64,000 nt of DNA from G001797105 sp964528155 (lineage in GTDB: Bacteria; Chloroflexota; Anaerolineae; Anaerolineales; E44-bin32): assembly GCA_964528155.1 (NCBI GenBank), contig CAZGRL010000011.1:1-64000 (forward strand). The letters run 5' to 3'. Numbering within the stretch: position 1 is the first letter of the stretch; every line of letters begins with the position of its first letter. The notes under the pieces are model-generated. The model searched no databases. It worked only from the letters and a program-made list of their open reading frames with translations, and was not told where the DNA came from. Below are positions 51,211-59,557 of this stretch, piece by piece. The translations under genes and the position numbers were made by a program.

Positions 51211-52086
51211 ATGACGCTCAAACACTTGCTCGTCAACCTGGGAAAGCTATTGCTCTGTGCACTCGCCCATGAGGTGGGCATCGTAATCGGTGGGATGCTC
51301 GCCACAGTCCTCAAGCTACCAGTTCCAACGAATCTGCCGGGCGCCGACATGCATCAGATCGCCGTCAACATGCTCCTGGTTACGCCGCTCTTCGCGCTGG
51401 CACTCGCCGTGATCGGACGCGGCCTGGGCGGGAGTCTCCTCACGCGAATGTCCATTCTGTCGTTCTTCATGTGGATTTCGTACACGGTGAACACGCAACT
51501 GGAGGCGTCGATCGTCTCTACCTACGCCTCAGGGGTTGCGTTCTCGATTGTATCCGGCGCGCTGCCGGCTCTATTCTGCGGCGCAGCGGTTGCTTTTCTG
51601 TTTGCCCCAGAGAGAAAGGCCGAGGAGTTGTCGGCTGTGATGAAGCAGTTCTTCGCCCGGCGGACCGTTGCGAGCTGGTCTTGGCGTTTGCCTGCCGCGG
51701 CAGTTGTGTTCATGCCGATCTATTTCGGCTTCGGCCTGCTGGTCCTTCCGTTCACCGGCGAATACTATCGGCAGAACATGTTCGGATTGGTGGCGCCGAC
51801 GATCGGTCAACTCTTGCCGATACTCTTCATCCGCAGCGTTCTGTTCTTGCTTGCGTGCCTCCCGATCCTCATCGTGTGGCGCGAGTCCGGACGAAGCCTG
51901 TATTGGCGCCTCGGACTGTCGCTGTTCATGCTGGTTGGTTTCAATATCATGCTGATCGCGACCTGGTTGCCCGTCTATGTCCGCTTCCCGCATACACTCG
52001 AGATCCTCGCCGACGAGTTTGTGTACGCGGGCGCGTTGCTGCTGGTCCTGCTGCCAGGCCGGACGGTTGCTGCAACCCAGGGCTAG
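51211..52086 (+). CDS. seven-to-eight-helix membrane protein, unknown
   Basis: A 291-residue hydrophobic protein (LLLCALAHEVGIVIGGMLATVLKLPVP; FALALAVIGRGLGGSLLTRM; VFMPIYFGFGLLVLPFTGEYYRQN, in parts). Some charged loops contain GADMHQIAVN. A His-Glu pair (AHEVG) in helix 1 recalls membrane metalloproteases, but no HExxH or second motif is present. ATG 51211 follows AAAGGGA. I do not recognise a family. Confidence 0.55.
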   Translation: MTLKHLLVNLGKLLLCALAHEVGIVIGGMLATVLKLPVPTNLPGADMHQIAVNMLLVTPLFALALAVIGRGLGGSLLTRMSILSFFMWISYTVNTQLEASIVSTYASGVAFSIVSGALPALFCGAAVAFLFAPERKAEELSAVMKQFFARRTVASWSWRLPAAAVVFMPIYFGFGLLVLPFTGEYYRQNMFGLVAPTIGQLLPILFIRSVLFLLACLPILIVWRESGRSLYWRLGLSLFMLVGFNIMLIATWLPVYVRFPHTLEILADEFVYAGALLLVLLPGRTVAATQG

Positions 52087-52401
52087 AGGCTCGGGGCCCT
52101 TGTGGGGCGAACCGGGGTAGTGCAGATCCCCCCGATGTTCCGCTGGGGAAGGAAAATCGCGGTCACCGCGAGACTCTCATGCGCACTTGGCTCACCCCAA
52201 GCCCGGCATGTCCGGCGGATGAGGCGCGAGGGGTCTGGGCTGATGTTTCTGGCCTCGAATCACTTGATCGCAATCGAATGTCCACCCTGGCAAGGCCGAG
52301 CAGGAGGCTCCAATCGAGGCGCCTGACGACTCGCCATCCACTCCGGAGGAACAGTCCACTCGTCAACCCGATCTCTTGCACAAACTATGTGGAGGCCGGC
52401 A
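52087..52401. other. intergenic region
   Basis: About 310 bases with no supported gene or hairpin. Only the ribosome binding site GGAGG at 52391-52395 for the following gene is clear. Confidence 0.35.
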
Positions 52402-52851
52402 TTGAACGCTCGTAACCTGCTCATCGCAAGCCTTGTCGGAGGTCTTGCGAGCACGATCCTGTCCAATGTCCCTGTTCTCAATCTTGTCAACTGTCTGGTA
52501 TGCATCGGTTTCTGGGGAGGACCTCTGCTGGCGGTCTGGCTCTATAAGCGACAGGAGGGAACCCTGACGCTCGGTCAGGGCGTCGCAGCGGGGGTTGTCG
52601 CCGGTTTTTGGGCGGGCGTCTTTGGATTCATCCTCAGCCTGGTTGGCCTGGCCGGTGCGGCGGCGTTGATGAAGAGCTATGCCCCGTATCTGCCGCCCGG
52701 CAGTGGGATCGAGAGCCTCCAGCGAGGTCCGGCCTCTTTGTTGTTCGACCTCGTGGGTGTCGGGTTCAACATCCTGTTCGGAGCGATCGGCGGGCTGATC
52801 GGCGGGGCCATCTTCAAATCGAAGCCGTCTGAGCCTGCACCAATCGCGTAG
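52402..52851 (+). CDS. small glycine-rich membrane protein, unknown
   Basis: About 149 residues with four hydrophobic helices (LLIASLVGGLASTILSNVPVLNLVNCLVC; GVAAGVVAGFWAGVFGFILSLVGLAGAAALM; LVGVGFNILFGAIGGLIGGAIF, in parts), followed by a short charged tail. The TTG at 52402 is preferred because GGAGG lies 6 nt before it; ATG 52387 is 15 nt upstream and overlaps that site. The Gly/Ala-rich helix pattern resembles DUF4199/DUF5518-type proteins, without certainty. Confidence 0.55.
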   Translation: MNARNLLIASLVGGLASTILSNVPVLNLVNCLVCIGFWGGPLLAVWLYKRQEGTLTLGQGVAAGVVAGFWAGVFGFILSLVGLAGAAALMKSYAPYLPPGSGIESLQRGPASLLFDLVGVGFNILFGAIGGLIGGAIFKSKPSEPAPIA

Positions 52852-53346
52852 CTTCTCCGGCACTGCATGCCGATAGGGACGACGGGTCGGTTTTTCCGAT
52901 GAGCCGTCCTTTCTCGATGCTGAATCGCCCCTTTCTTACGACGGACTGACGGGGTGCACCGAGCCCGTTGACCGGGTGAATCTCACCCCCGGGGCAATGG
53001 AGCATCCTGCATGCCCTGGTCCGCGATGTGCAACGTTCCGCCGGATGCACGCCAGAACCGGTTGTGGTTTTGCCCTTTCGAGTGGGGTGAATTGCAGCGA
53101 TATGTCGATAGGGGATCTCTTGAAGGTTCCCGGCCGGAACATCACGGCATCGTTCCTACCTTTAGCGCCCGCAGAGGCTGCCGACGACCTGGACCATGTA
53201 CTCCCGTGGGGCTGTTTTGCAGCTGGCCCGCCTGCGGTCTTCGCGTCGTCAAGTTGGGGGTTCCCTGGATGACGGACCAGCCGCTCGTGTCGTGCCCAGG
53301 TGTTCCGCGTCCCTCAGACTTCACTTGATTCAACCGAAGGAGCTCC
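52852..53346. other. intergenic stretch without supported gene
   Basis: About 495 bases. No coding frame has a ribosome binding site. I see no defensible RNA structure. Confidence 0.4.
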
Positions 53347-54198
53347 ATGGCTGGCAACAATTTTTCCCTATCCTCTCTCGCCTCAACCGCTTCGTGGACT
53401 GCCGCTGTCCGGGCTATGGAGAACCTGAGACCGGATCGGTTGTTCGAAGATCCCTGGGCACAGGCCCTCGCGGGTGACGTTGGAGCGGCCTGGATTAGCG
53501 GGAGGACGCCCGAAAGCGTCGTCCCTATCGTCCTCAGGACTCGTTTTTTCGATGACTTCCTGAGCCGTGTCACGGGAGAGCACCGGGTCCGCCAGATCGT
53601 CCTCGTCGGAGCCGGAATGGACACCAGAGCGTTCCGTCTCGCCTGGCCGGCCGGGACAACCATCTACGAACTGGACCAGGCGGCTGTCCTCGAAAGCAAA
53701 GAGCGTGTCCTGGAGGCGGCCGGCGTGCGCCCGGGGTGCCGCCGGTCGGTCATCCATGCCGACTTGACCCAGCCGTGGACACGACCTCTCTTAGAAGCAG
53801 GTTACGCACCGACCGAACGCTCCGGCTGGCTCCTCGAAGGTTTCCTCTTCTATCTCCCATCGGAAACTGTGCCCGCTCTGCTCGGACAGGTGACCGACCT
53901 CACCGCGGAATCAAGCTGGCTCGGCTTCGATATCATCAACGGGGAGATGCTGACATCTCCGTTGACTAGGCCGTGGATCGAGATGCAAAAGGCAAGTGGA
54001 GCGCCCTGGATCGGATCAATGGACGACCCCGTCGGTTTCCTCGCGGGGGAGGGATGGAGAGCCTGGCTCAGCCAGGCGGGTCAGCCGGAAGCGAACTACG
54101 GCCGCTGGCCTTATCCGGTCGTTCCGACGGACATGCCAGGAATGCCCCACAACTGGTTCGTCGTCGCACGCAAGGAAGGCCCACCTTCCGGTTCGTGA
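53347..54198 (+). CDS. class I SAM methyltransferase, leucine carboxyl methyltransferase (PPM) family
   Basis: A 283-residue protein. It has SLASTASWTAAVRAMENLRPDRLFEDPWAQAL (in parts) at the N-terminus, the AdoMet-binding IVLVGAGMDTRAFRL near residue 80, and YELDQAAVLESKE (acidic ribose-binding strand end). SGWLLEGFLFYLPSETVPALL carries the LEGxLxYL motif. These are the hallmarks of the LCMT/PPM/TIGR00027 family, which O-methylates small carboxylates or polyketide-like compounds. The ATG follows GAAGGAG. The substrate is unknown. Confidence 0.88.
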   Translation: MAGNNFSLSSLASTASWTAAVRAMENLRPDRLFEDPWAQALAGDVGAAWISGRTPESVVPIVLRTRFFDDFLSRVTGEHRVRQIVLVGAGMDTRAFRLAWPAGTTIYELDQAAVLESKERVLEAAGVRPGCRRSVIHADLTQPWTRPLLEAGYAPTERSGWLLEGFLFYLPSETVPALLGQVTDLTAESSWLGFDIINGEMLTSPLTRPWIEMQKASGAPWIGSMDDPVGFLAGEGWRAWLSQAGQPEANYGRWPYPVVPTDMPGMPHNWFVVARKEGPPSGS

Positions 54199-54329
54199 CA
54201 CGGCCTCCACGCCGGCGATCCAGGCGCTGAGCCCGTCGACCTCTCAATCTGGGCCTATGTATGGAGGTGCTCATCAGGCCAGCTTTCCGGCAGGAAAGTC
54301 CTTCGACGTCCGTCGGCTGAAGAATTGGC

Positions 54330-54941
54330 CTAAAGCCCCAGCGCCACCCGGTGGGCTTCGATCTTGCGGATCGCTCGGTCGATTCGCTTGCGATTCTCCG
54401 GCAGCTGATGCCAGCGGCTGGCCCCGGAGGGGTGGGGCAAGGGCACAACCCAGCGGCCGCCGATCTCGATCTCGCGGCCGATGACCTGCGTCAATGGTTT
54501 GTCTCCGAAGAACAGACCAATGGCCAGTCGACCCACTGGCAGGATCAACCGGGGATCGACAAGCTCGATCTCCTTGTCAAGGTATGGACGGCACAGGCCC
54601 TGCTCAGCTCTGGATGGCACACGGTCACCGCCGCCATTCGACTTTCCCGGATAGCACTTCGTCACGGCCGTCATGTACTGCGTTGCTCTGAAGTCGTCCT
54701 CTCCGAAGCCGGCCGTCGCCAACCACTGAAACAGCCGCGTCCCGCTCCCGGCGTTGAAAGGTCGGCCGGCGTCTTTCTCGGTGATCCCCGGCGCCTGGCC
54801 GATGATCATCACCCTGGCTTTTCTGCCGCCGGAATAGATCGCCCGCGGATAGATCTGGTAGCCGGCCTCCAGACACAACCGGCATGCGTCCATCCGCGTG
54901 TGCAACTGCCGCAGCGCCGCTTCGCGCTCCTTTCGATTCAC
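54330..54941 (-). CDS. uracil-DNA glycosylase superfamily protein (family 4-like, Fe-S)
   Basis: About 203 residues. Four cysteines (C20-x2-C23, C96, C117) fit the 4Fe-4S cluster of family 4/5 uracil-DNA glycosylases. The motif A region reads MIIGQAPGITEKDAGRPF (family 4 has GEAPG, so the Glu is Gln). The second active-site motif is PLPHPSGASRW (H170). FNAGSGTRLFQWL is the usual follow-on. The GTG at 54941 gives a 4-nt GTGA overlap with the upstream endonuclease IV-like gene. It would remove uracil or related bases from DNA, creating AP sites. Confidence 0.82.
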   Translation of the reverse strand: MNRKEREAALRQLHTRMDACRLCLEAGYQIYPRAIYSGGRKARVMIIGQAPGITEKDAGRPFNAGSGTRLFQWLATAGFGEDDFRATQYMTAVTKCYPGKSNGGGDRVPSRAEQGLCRPYLDKEIELVDPRLILPVGRLAIGLFFGDKPLTQVIGREIEIGGRWVVPLPHPSGASRWHQLPENRKRIDRAIRKIEAHRVALGL

Positions 54942-55798
54942 TTGCGCTGCTCGCGCGTGCCTTCCCACGTCTGCTTGATGATCGCCGCGTCATCCTCCAT
55001 CCGTTCCGGGCTTTCGCACAGAATCCGGCCGGCCGCGTCGAGGTCAACCAACGCGTCGATCAAGCCGTTCAGATCGAGGTCCGAGTCGACCAATCTGAGG
55101 TGGTTCTTCTCGCCTTTCTCTCCATACTCAATCCCCGAGAGATGACAATGCAGGTGTTTGAGGGAGTCCTTCCCCAGTCCATCGGCATATCTGGTCAGCA
55201 ATGCCTTCCATTCGTCGAAAGAGTTGACAGATCCATCGCCGGGGCGTGCATGAAGATGTGAGAAGTCCAGGCACGGCTCGACACCGTCGATCTCCCGTGC
55301 CATCACGATCACATCATCGATCGATCCGAGCATGGCGCTCTTGCCCATTGTTTCCGGTCGGAGGGTGACGGGATTGCCGGCTGCCCGCAATTCATCCACG
55401 CAACCTCTCAGCCGAGGAAGCGCGACCTTCAACACTTCGTCCGGCGGGCGCCCGAAGTACGAGCCAGGGTGGAAGATGATGTCGGTGGCCCCGGCCAGAT
55501 TCCCATAGTGAGCGGCGTCCATCAGGCGCTGGCGGCTCTTGGGCCACTCCTCGTCGTCAGCATTGAGGTTGATGAAGTAGGGGGCATGGATGCTGATTCT
55601 GACCCCGGCATCGGCGGCGGCCGCTTTGATCGCGGCGCAGGCTTCCTCGCCGATGCGAACTGAGCGGACCCATCCCAGCTCGAGCGCGTACAGGCCGAGC
55701 TCGGCCAGACGCTGGATGGCGCCGATCGAGCCGCCAGGCTTGGGAGGCGTGGAGTATGGTGAGCCGACGGTGCCGAAGACGAATGCATCATGCTTCAT
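54938..55798 (-). CDS. endonuclease IV-like TIM-barrel protein
   Basis: A 286-residue sugar-phosphate-isomerase/AP-endonuclease-2 fold protein. Metal-ligand-like residues occur in the Nfo order: ISIHAPYFINL (H71), IIFHPGSYFG (H110), RPETMGK (E149), CLDFSHLHAR (D178, H181), LKHLHCHLSGIEYG and CESPERMEDD near the end. This is the trinuclear zinc site of endonuclease IV, which cuts DNA 5' to AP sites. ATG 55798 follows AAGGAG. Coupling to a uracil-DNA glycosylase-type gene supports a repair role. Confidence 0.8.
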   Translation of the reverse strand: MKHDAFVFGTVGSPYSTPPKPGGSIGAIQRLAELGLYALELGWVRSVRIGEEACAAIKAAAADAGVRISIHAPYFINLNADDEEWPKSRQRLMDAAHYGNLAGATDIIFHPGSYFGRPPDEVLKVALPRLRGCVDELRAAGNPVTLRPETMGKSAMLGSIDDVIVMAREIDGVEPCLDFSHLHARPGDGSVNSFDEWKALLTRYADGLGKDSLKHLHCHLSGIEYGEKGEKNHLRLVDSDLDLNGLIDALVDLDAAGRILCESPERMEDDAAIIKQTWEGTREQRK

Positions 55799-55920
55799 CG
55801 CTGAGACTCCTTCAAGAAGACCGAGGGGTCGGGAGACGCGCCCTAGATCTTTACGCGCGTCAGTCACTCGTGGATTCTAACAGCGTCCGCGGGCGCGCGT
55901 AGACGTCTGACCGATACGCA

Positions 55921-55951
55921 AACAGCCCCCTGCGAGAGGCAGGGGGCTGTT
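55921..55951 (-). terminator. 13-bp perfect hairpin with 5-nt loop
   Basis: AACAGCCCCCTGC, loop GAGAG (read on +), GCAGGGGGCTGTT. It lies 20 nt beyond the end of the minus-strand histidine kinase gene. Confidence 0.75.
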
Positions 55952-55970
55952 GAGTCATCGGTCGCTTGCG

Positions 55971-58541
55971 CTACTGCTTCTTGTCTTTGGCCTTTCGGAG
56001 TGATCCCGTCTTGGGGGTCAGCTCGCGCGGCAGAGAGAAGAAGAAGGTGCTTCCCTGATCCTCGTCGCTCTCGACCCAGATGCTGCCGCCGTGCTGCTCG
56101 ATCACGGTCTTGGCCAAGGCCAACCCCAGTCCGGTTCCCTCGACCGGATTGTTTGGATCGCGCACAGTCACCCGGCCGCGGAACAAGTGCTCGAAGACAC
56201 GCGGGATCTCGTCGGGCGGGATGCCCGGTCCGTTATCTTTGACGCTGACGATAACCTGCTCGTCGTCCCAGCGCACACCCACGGCGATCGTCCCTCCCTC
56301 GTCCGTGAACTTGATCGCATTGCTCAGCAGGTTGGTCATCACCGAGTTCAAGCGGCTGGGATCTCCCATGATAAGTAGCGATTCGTCCGGCTCAGTGTAT
56401 ACGACGTTGTGGGACTTGGCCTCGGACAGCGGGCGCAGATCTTCGATCGCCCGGCGAACCAGATCGTTGATCTGAGTCGGCTGGAACATGATGTTGGCGG
56501 TCGACTCAACCCGAATCGTCTCGAGCAGCCCGGTGATCAGGTTGGTCATGCTGTCGGTGGCGCGCTGCATCATGTTCAGCGCCTTGCGCTGCTGTTCGCT
56601 CAAATTGGCGTCGTTGAGCAGATCCGCCCCCAGGCGAATGGCGTTCAACGGGTTCTTTAAGTCGTGGGCGGCTGTACCGAGAAGTTGTGAGCGCATCCGG
56701 TCGATCTGCTTGAGCGCGGTGATGTCCTGCATCACCGCCACGCGCCCGACGTCGGTCACCTCACTGACGCTGGCATAGAGCACGCGGTCGATCGGGGTTG
56801 TGATCTCAAGACTGGTCGGCAGCTCGATTTCCGGGTCGGCGAGTAGATCGCCGAGGGGGTGGCCGATGAAGATCTCTGACGCCAGGCGGCCGACAGCCAG
56901 CTCGGCGTTGATCCGAAAGGCTTGTGAGGCGGCCTGGTTGACCAGAATGATGTGTCCGGTGCGATCGGTCAGCACGACGGCGTCAGCCGTCTCCACCAGC
57001 GTGGTCTCCAACCGGCTGCGTTCCTCGGCCACCCGCCGGAAGAGATTGGCGTTGTCGAGCGCGATCCCGGCCCATGACGATACCGAGGAGAGCATCTGTT
57101 GGTCGGCTTCGGTGAAAGCCCCACGCGGGTGGTTGATGGCTTCGATAACGCCGAGCACCTCACCCCGGGTCTCGAGCGGAACGCACAACACGGAGGTGGT
57201 CAGCAGACCGGTCTGTCCGTCGATCGAGCTGTGGTAGAGCGGGTTTGTCCGCACGTCGTTGACGATGAGCGGGCGGCGGTTGCGCGTCACCCAACCGGCG
57301 ATCCCTTCTTCGAGGCGGATGGCAACATCGCGGATGCGCATGTGGGCGCCACCGCTGGCTTTGAGGACAAGCTTCTCGCCCAGATCGTCGAGCAAAAAGA
57401 GCACACACGCCTCGGCCTGCAGCAAACGTTGCGCCTGGACCATGGCGTTCTCGAGGGCGACCTCCAGGTCCAAGGTCGAGGTCATCTCGCGGCCGATCTC
57501 GCCCAGCACCTGCAACTGGCTGGCACGAGTCGTGGCGGTGTCGAGATGGATGGCATCTTGCAGCCCTACGGCGCCGATGTTGATGATCGCCTGGGCCAAC
57601 TCCATCTCCTGATCGCTGATCTGGCGATTGGGCTGGGAGTACAGAATGCGGGCGAAGCCGAGAGCGTTGTTGCGCGTCGCCAGCGCGAATATGGCAGCCG
57701 AGCTGAATTCTTCGGCCTGCAGCAATCCGATGTCCTTGGCAGACCCGATCGGCGGGGTGACGCTCAGCGTCGCCGGGTGGCGGCTTTGCAGGACTTCTCG
57801 GTGAACCTGATAATCAGCCAGTGACTCGAGCACAACCGCGACGACATTCTGCTGGGCCCCCTTGCCGGACTGCTGGCGGAAGCGTGTCGTCTGGCCGCTG
57901 CCTTCGTGGAAGACGTGAACATCGCAGGCGTCAGCCGAAGTCGCCGAGAGTAGGTGAGCGGCCGTCTGGCGGATGGCCTCCTGGCGATCGCGTGTGGTGT
58001 TGATGGCATGGCTGGCCTGGTAGAGCAAGGTGAGCTTGTGGAACAGGTAGTTCTGGGCGGCGGTCTGCCGGGCGAAGGCAAGGACCTCGGCGGCGCGGGC
58101 GGCCAGCACCTCGAGGGTGGCCAGGTCGCCTTCCCCGAAGCCGTCAACGTTTGAGGTACCGGTGAAGATCAGGCCGATCGTCTGGGTGGCCGCAAGGCAG
58201 GGGGCACATGCGACCACGCCCGGCCCGAGGGGCAGGCCGAGCGACTGGCGTGTGTCTTGAGTTGCTGCAGCGTGATGATCCGCCAGGACGGAGCGAAGGA
58301 CGGCGTTGTCGGACGAGGCCGAGATCCGGCCGAGATCGCTGACCGCGACGCCATGGGCGAAGCGAGGCGTGAAGCCCGAATGCACCTCGTCGAACTCGTA
58401 AAGAGCGGCGCTGTCGGCGCGCAGTATCTCGGTCGCCAGCCGGAGGAGCTCAGCCAGGGACTCGGGCGGATTGTTGAAATCGAACGCAGTCGTCGCGGCC
58501 CGGTACAGGCTGCCCTGCGCTGTGGTCTTGTCAACCATCAT
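55971..58541 (-). CDS. cytosolic sensor histidine kinase, GAF-GAF-GAF-PAS-HisKA-HATPase
   Basis: An 856-residue protein without membrane helices. Three GAF-like domains (about 20-160, 175-325 and 350-510; the third with ACVLFLLDDLGEKLVLKASGG and GIAGWVTRNRRPLIVNDV) come first. A PAS domain follows (about 515-630; ETADAVVLTDRTGHIILVNQAA in parts), then the phosphoacceptor LGTAAHDLKNPLNAIRLGADLL. The ATPase N, G1 and G2 boxes are NAIKF, VKDNGPGIPPDE and GTGLGLALAKTV. No response regulator gene is adjacent, so its partner is elsewhere. The signal is unknown; GAF domains may bind small ligands or cofactors. Confidence 0.9.
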   Translation of the reverse strand: MMVDKTTAQGSLYRAATTAFDFNNPPESLAELLRLATEILRADSAALYEFDEVHSGFTPRFAHGVAVSDLGRISASSDNAVLRSVLADHHAAATQDTRQSLGLPLGPGVVACAPCLAATQTIGLIFTGTSNVDGFGEGDLATLEVLAARAAEVLAFARQTAAQNYLFHKLTLLYQASHAINTTRDRQEAIRQTAAHLLSATSADACDVHVFHEGSGQTTRFRQQSGKGAQQNVVAVVLESLADYQVHREVLQSRHPATLSVTPPIGSAKDIGLLQAEEFSSAAIFALATRNNALGFARILYSQPNRQISDQEMELAQAIINIGAVGLQDAIHLDTATTRASQLQVLGEIGREMTSTLDLEVALENAMVQAQRLLQAEACVLFLLDDLGEKLVLKASGGAHMRIRDVAIRLEEGIAGWVTRNRRPLIVNDVRTNPLYHSSIDGQTGLLTTSVLCVPLETRGEVLGVIEAINHPRGAFTEADQQMLSSVSSWAGIALDNANLFRRVAEERSRLETTLVETADAVVLTDRTGHIILVNQAASQAFRINAELAVGRLASEIFIGHPLGDLLADPEIELPTSLEITTPIDRVLYASVSEVTDVGRVAVMQDITALKQIDRMRSQLLGTAAHDLKNPLNAIRLGADLLNDANLSEQQRKALNMMQRATDSMTNLITGLLETIRVESTANIMFQPTQINDLVRRAIEDLRPLSEAKSHNVVYTEPDESLLIMGDPSRLNSVMTNLLSNAIKFTDEGGTIAVGVRWDDEQVIVSVKDNGPGIPPDEIPRVFEHLFRGRVTVRDPNNPVEGTGLGLALAKTVIEQHGGSIWVESDEDQGSTFFFSLPRELTPKTGSLRKAKDKKQ

Positions 58542-58715
58542 GCCTCAATGAGTCCAGGCTCTCCCCACCAGTAGGACCTCCGCAGTCTAACGATTATGGC
58601 ACAGATGAAGGGAGACGGCAATCGGAACTGTAGTCGGGGGTAGGTAAGGGGCATTACAGATCCCCAGACCGTACAAGAAGCATGGGTATCACCGAGATTC
58701 ACCTCGCGGGCCATG

Positions 58716-59099
58716 TCAGTTGCCTGCTATCCGGGCGAGGAGCGGGGGGCCGAGGATAAGCAGGCCGACGAGGGCAGAGGTGAGGGCGGCGATGAGGACG
58801 GCGGCGGCGCCGACGTCCTTCCCGACCCGGGCCAAAGGATGGGCGCCCGGGCTGGCAAGGTCGACGACCGCCTCCAAGGCGGTGTTGATGAACTCGGCCA
58901 GCCAGACCAGACCGACGGCCAGCAGCAAGATGGCGAAGTCCTGGCGGCCAAGCCCCAGCCACAGCGCCAGGGCGATGACGGCGAGACTGGCGAAGGCATG
59001 GATCCACGCGTTGCGCTGAGTCCGCAGGACATGCCACCAGCCGGCGAAGGCGTAGCGGAAGGCATCGGCCCGCGAGCGTGCCCGGCGCGGGTCCATCAT
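58716..59099 (-). CDS. dgkA: diacylglycerol/undecaprenol kinase (DgkA family)
   Basis: About 127 residues with three membrane helices. It has SRADAFRYAFAGWWHVLRTQRNAWIHAFASL, the catalytic/metal motif WLAEFINTALEAVVDLASP and GKDVGAAAVLIAAL, as in Gram-positive-type DgkA/UdpK. That enzyme phosphorylates undecaprenol for cell-wall lipid carrier recycling. The ATG overlaps the ybeY stop by 4 nt. Confidence 0.92.
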   Translation of the reverse strand: MMDPRRARSRADAFRYAFAGWWHVLRTQRNAWIHAFASLAVIALALWLGLGRQDFAILLLAVGLVWLAEFINTALEAVVDLASPGAHPLARVGKDVGAAAVLIAALTSALVGLLILGPPLLARIAGN

Positions 59100-59557
59100 C
59101 CGACCTCGGGCGGGTCCTTGATCACGTGGCCGAGCTCCCGCAGCACGGCGGTCTGACGCTCCCACATCCGGCGCCGATCTGCTGGTTCGGCGTGGTCATA
59201 TCCGAGTAGATGTAGCACACCGTGCACGGTCAGCAACGCCAGCTCGGCTTGCAGATCGTGGCCGGCGCGCTCGGCCTGGGCCCGAGCGATGGGCAGGCAG
59301 ACTGCGATGTCGCCGAGGATCGTGCGGCCGCTGGTGGGATCGTCTGCCCCTGACTCGAAGGACAACACATCGGTCGCTTCATTTACCCCGGCGTAGCGCT
59401 TGTTGAGCTCGCGCATCTCTGCTTCATCGACAAGAGCGACAGTCACTTCGGATGGCCCGGCCGCGGCCTGGTGCATGGCAGCCTCGGCGGCCTGCTGGAT
59501 AGGAGGGAAGTATGTTCGGTCTTGTGCCCCGCCCTGGACGTGAGCCACGCACCTCAT
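59096..59557 (-). CDS. ybeY: endoribonuclease YbeY
   Basis: A 153-residue metalloenzyme for rRNA maturation and ribosome quality control. It shows LNKRYAGVNEATDVLSFE, ILGDIAVCLPIA and the zinc motif HGVLHLLGYDH (H112, H116, H122). It starts at ATG in an ATGA overlap with pgpH. The gene order pgpH-ybeY-dgkA matches Gram-positive-type operons, although phoH is absent here. Confidence 0.95.
   Translation of the reverse strand: MRCVAHVQGGAQDRTYFPPIQQAAEAAMHQAAAGPSEVTVALVDEAEMRELNKRYAGVNEATDVLSFESGADDPTSGRTILGDIAVCLPIARAQAERAGHDLQAELALLTVHGVLHLLGYDHAEPADRRRMWERQTAVLRELGHVIKDPPEVG

Noticed and set aside
52852..53346. Overlapping ORFs before the PPM-type methyltransferase
   Set aside because: No ribosome binding sites, composition unlike neighbouring genes and mutual overlap on several frames.
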